Assembly: GCF_018417595.1 (NCBI RefSeq)
Contig: NZ_CP070982.1
Coordinates: 3,306,001-3,370,000, forward strand
Source of the DNA: Pseudomonas entomophila
GTDB lineage: Bacteria > Pseudomonadota > Gammaproteobacteria > Pseudomonadales > Pseudomonadaceae
DNA: 64,000 nucleotides
Reading direction: 5' to 3'
This document shows, in pieces, positions 63,613 to 64,000 of this stretch (the stretch's first letter is position 1; every line of letters begins with the position of its first letter). The position numbers and the translations under genes were made by a program. The notes under the pieces were generated by a model. That model had not been told where the DNA came from. It searched no databases and worked only from the letters and a program-made list of their open reading frames with translations.

Positions 63613-64000
63613 ATGCTGACACCCCTTCCTGGCATCCCGCTGTTCCAACTGTATGGCGAAAGCCATACGCGGCCCGACACCGACCTGCTGCACTGCGAGT
63701 CGATTTCCGCGCGCAGCCGTCTGCACCACTGGGAAATCAAGCCGCACCGCCACGCCGAGCTGCTGCAGCTGCTTTACGTGCAACGGGGCGAGGCGCAAGT
63801 GGAAATCGAGGGCGCGCGCAGTGTCATTCGCCAACCGGCCATCCAGGTGGTTCCCCCCCTGACCATCCATGGCTTTCGCTTCAACGAGCAAATCCAGGGC
63901 CATGTGCTGACCTTTGGCACAACGTTGGTGGCCGAGCTTGAACAGCGTCTCGGCACCCCTCTCGGCGTACTGGCCGCGCCGGGCTGTTATCCACTGGGCC
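63613..64000 (+). CDS. pobR: AraC-family activator PobR (C-terminus beyond window)
   Basis: The frame from the ATG at 63613 runs open to the window end (129 residues). It has the cupin-like ligand-sensing start of AraC regulators: HHWEIKPHRHAELLQLLYVQRGEAQVEIEG followed by VVPPLTIHGFRF. The C-terminal helix-turn-helix domain is not in the window. Divergence from pobA matches the Pseudomonas pobA-pobR arrangement, in which PobR activates pobA with 4-hydroxybenzoate. Confidence 0.85.
   Translation, partial: MLTPLPGIPLFQLYGESHTRPDTDLLHCESISARSRLHHWEIKPHRHAELLQLLYVQRGEAQVEIEGARSVIRQPAIQVVPPLTIHGFRFNEQIQGHVLTFGTTLVAELEQRLGTPLGVLAAPGCYPLG

Overview
The window is chromosomal DNA of a fluorescent Pseudomonas of the P. 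putida / P. entomophila group. Evidence: high GC with strong G/C bias at third codon positions, P. putida-type REP palindromes between genes, a pobA/pobR pair, and a non-ribosomal peptide synthetase (NRPS) assembly line whose module order reproduces residues 3-14 of the lipopeptide entolysin.

Left part (1-4533): a truncated response regulator (minus), two overlapping small genes (a hypothetical protein and a DUF3313-type lipoprotein), a TerC-family membrane protein, and a divergent DUF1330 / ribB-type pair whose intergenic region holds a perfect 18-bp palindrome. A small cold-shock-fold protein follows on the minus strand.

RHS region (4623-13711): one 2786-residue RHS/YD-repeat toxin-like protein on the minus strand. 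It has an unrecognised N-terminal ~560 residues, an extreme alanine-rich insert encoded partly by a pure GCC-triplet tract, an RHS shell and a hydrophobic C-terminal tip. About 730 bp of mostly non-coding DNA follows, with a 24-bp palindrome and an imperfect copy of the ribB-region palindrome.

Transport operon (13712-17599): a complete polyamine-type ABC importer (binding protein, two permeases, ATPase), tightly packed on the plus strand and ending at an inverted REP pair.

Lipopeptide locus (17765-61003, all minus): etlB (8494 aa, eight modules) and etlC (4836 aa, four modules plus tandem thioesterases) overlap by 4 bp and are followed by macA-macB, an RND-independent MacAB-type exporter. 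Binding-pocket codes read Gln-Val-Leu-Gln-Val-Leu-Gln-Ser // Val-Leu-Ser-Ile. The initiating NRPS (EtlA, expected to add fatty acid-Leu-Glu) is not in the window, so the cluster is split. Ten of twelve condensation domains look like dual epimerisation/condensation domains and two like LCL domains. The locus is built on a roughly 9.5-kb (three-module) repeat with near-identical A-domain tracts.

Right end (61282-64000): a LysR-type regulator, pobA (4-hydroxybenzoate hydroxylase) and the start of the divergent AraC-type activator pobR. These look like ordinary flanking genes. No tRNA, rRNA, CRISPR array, transposase or phage gene was seen.
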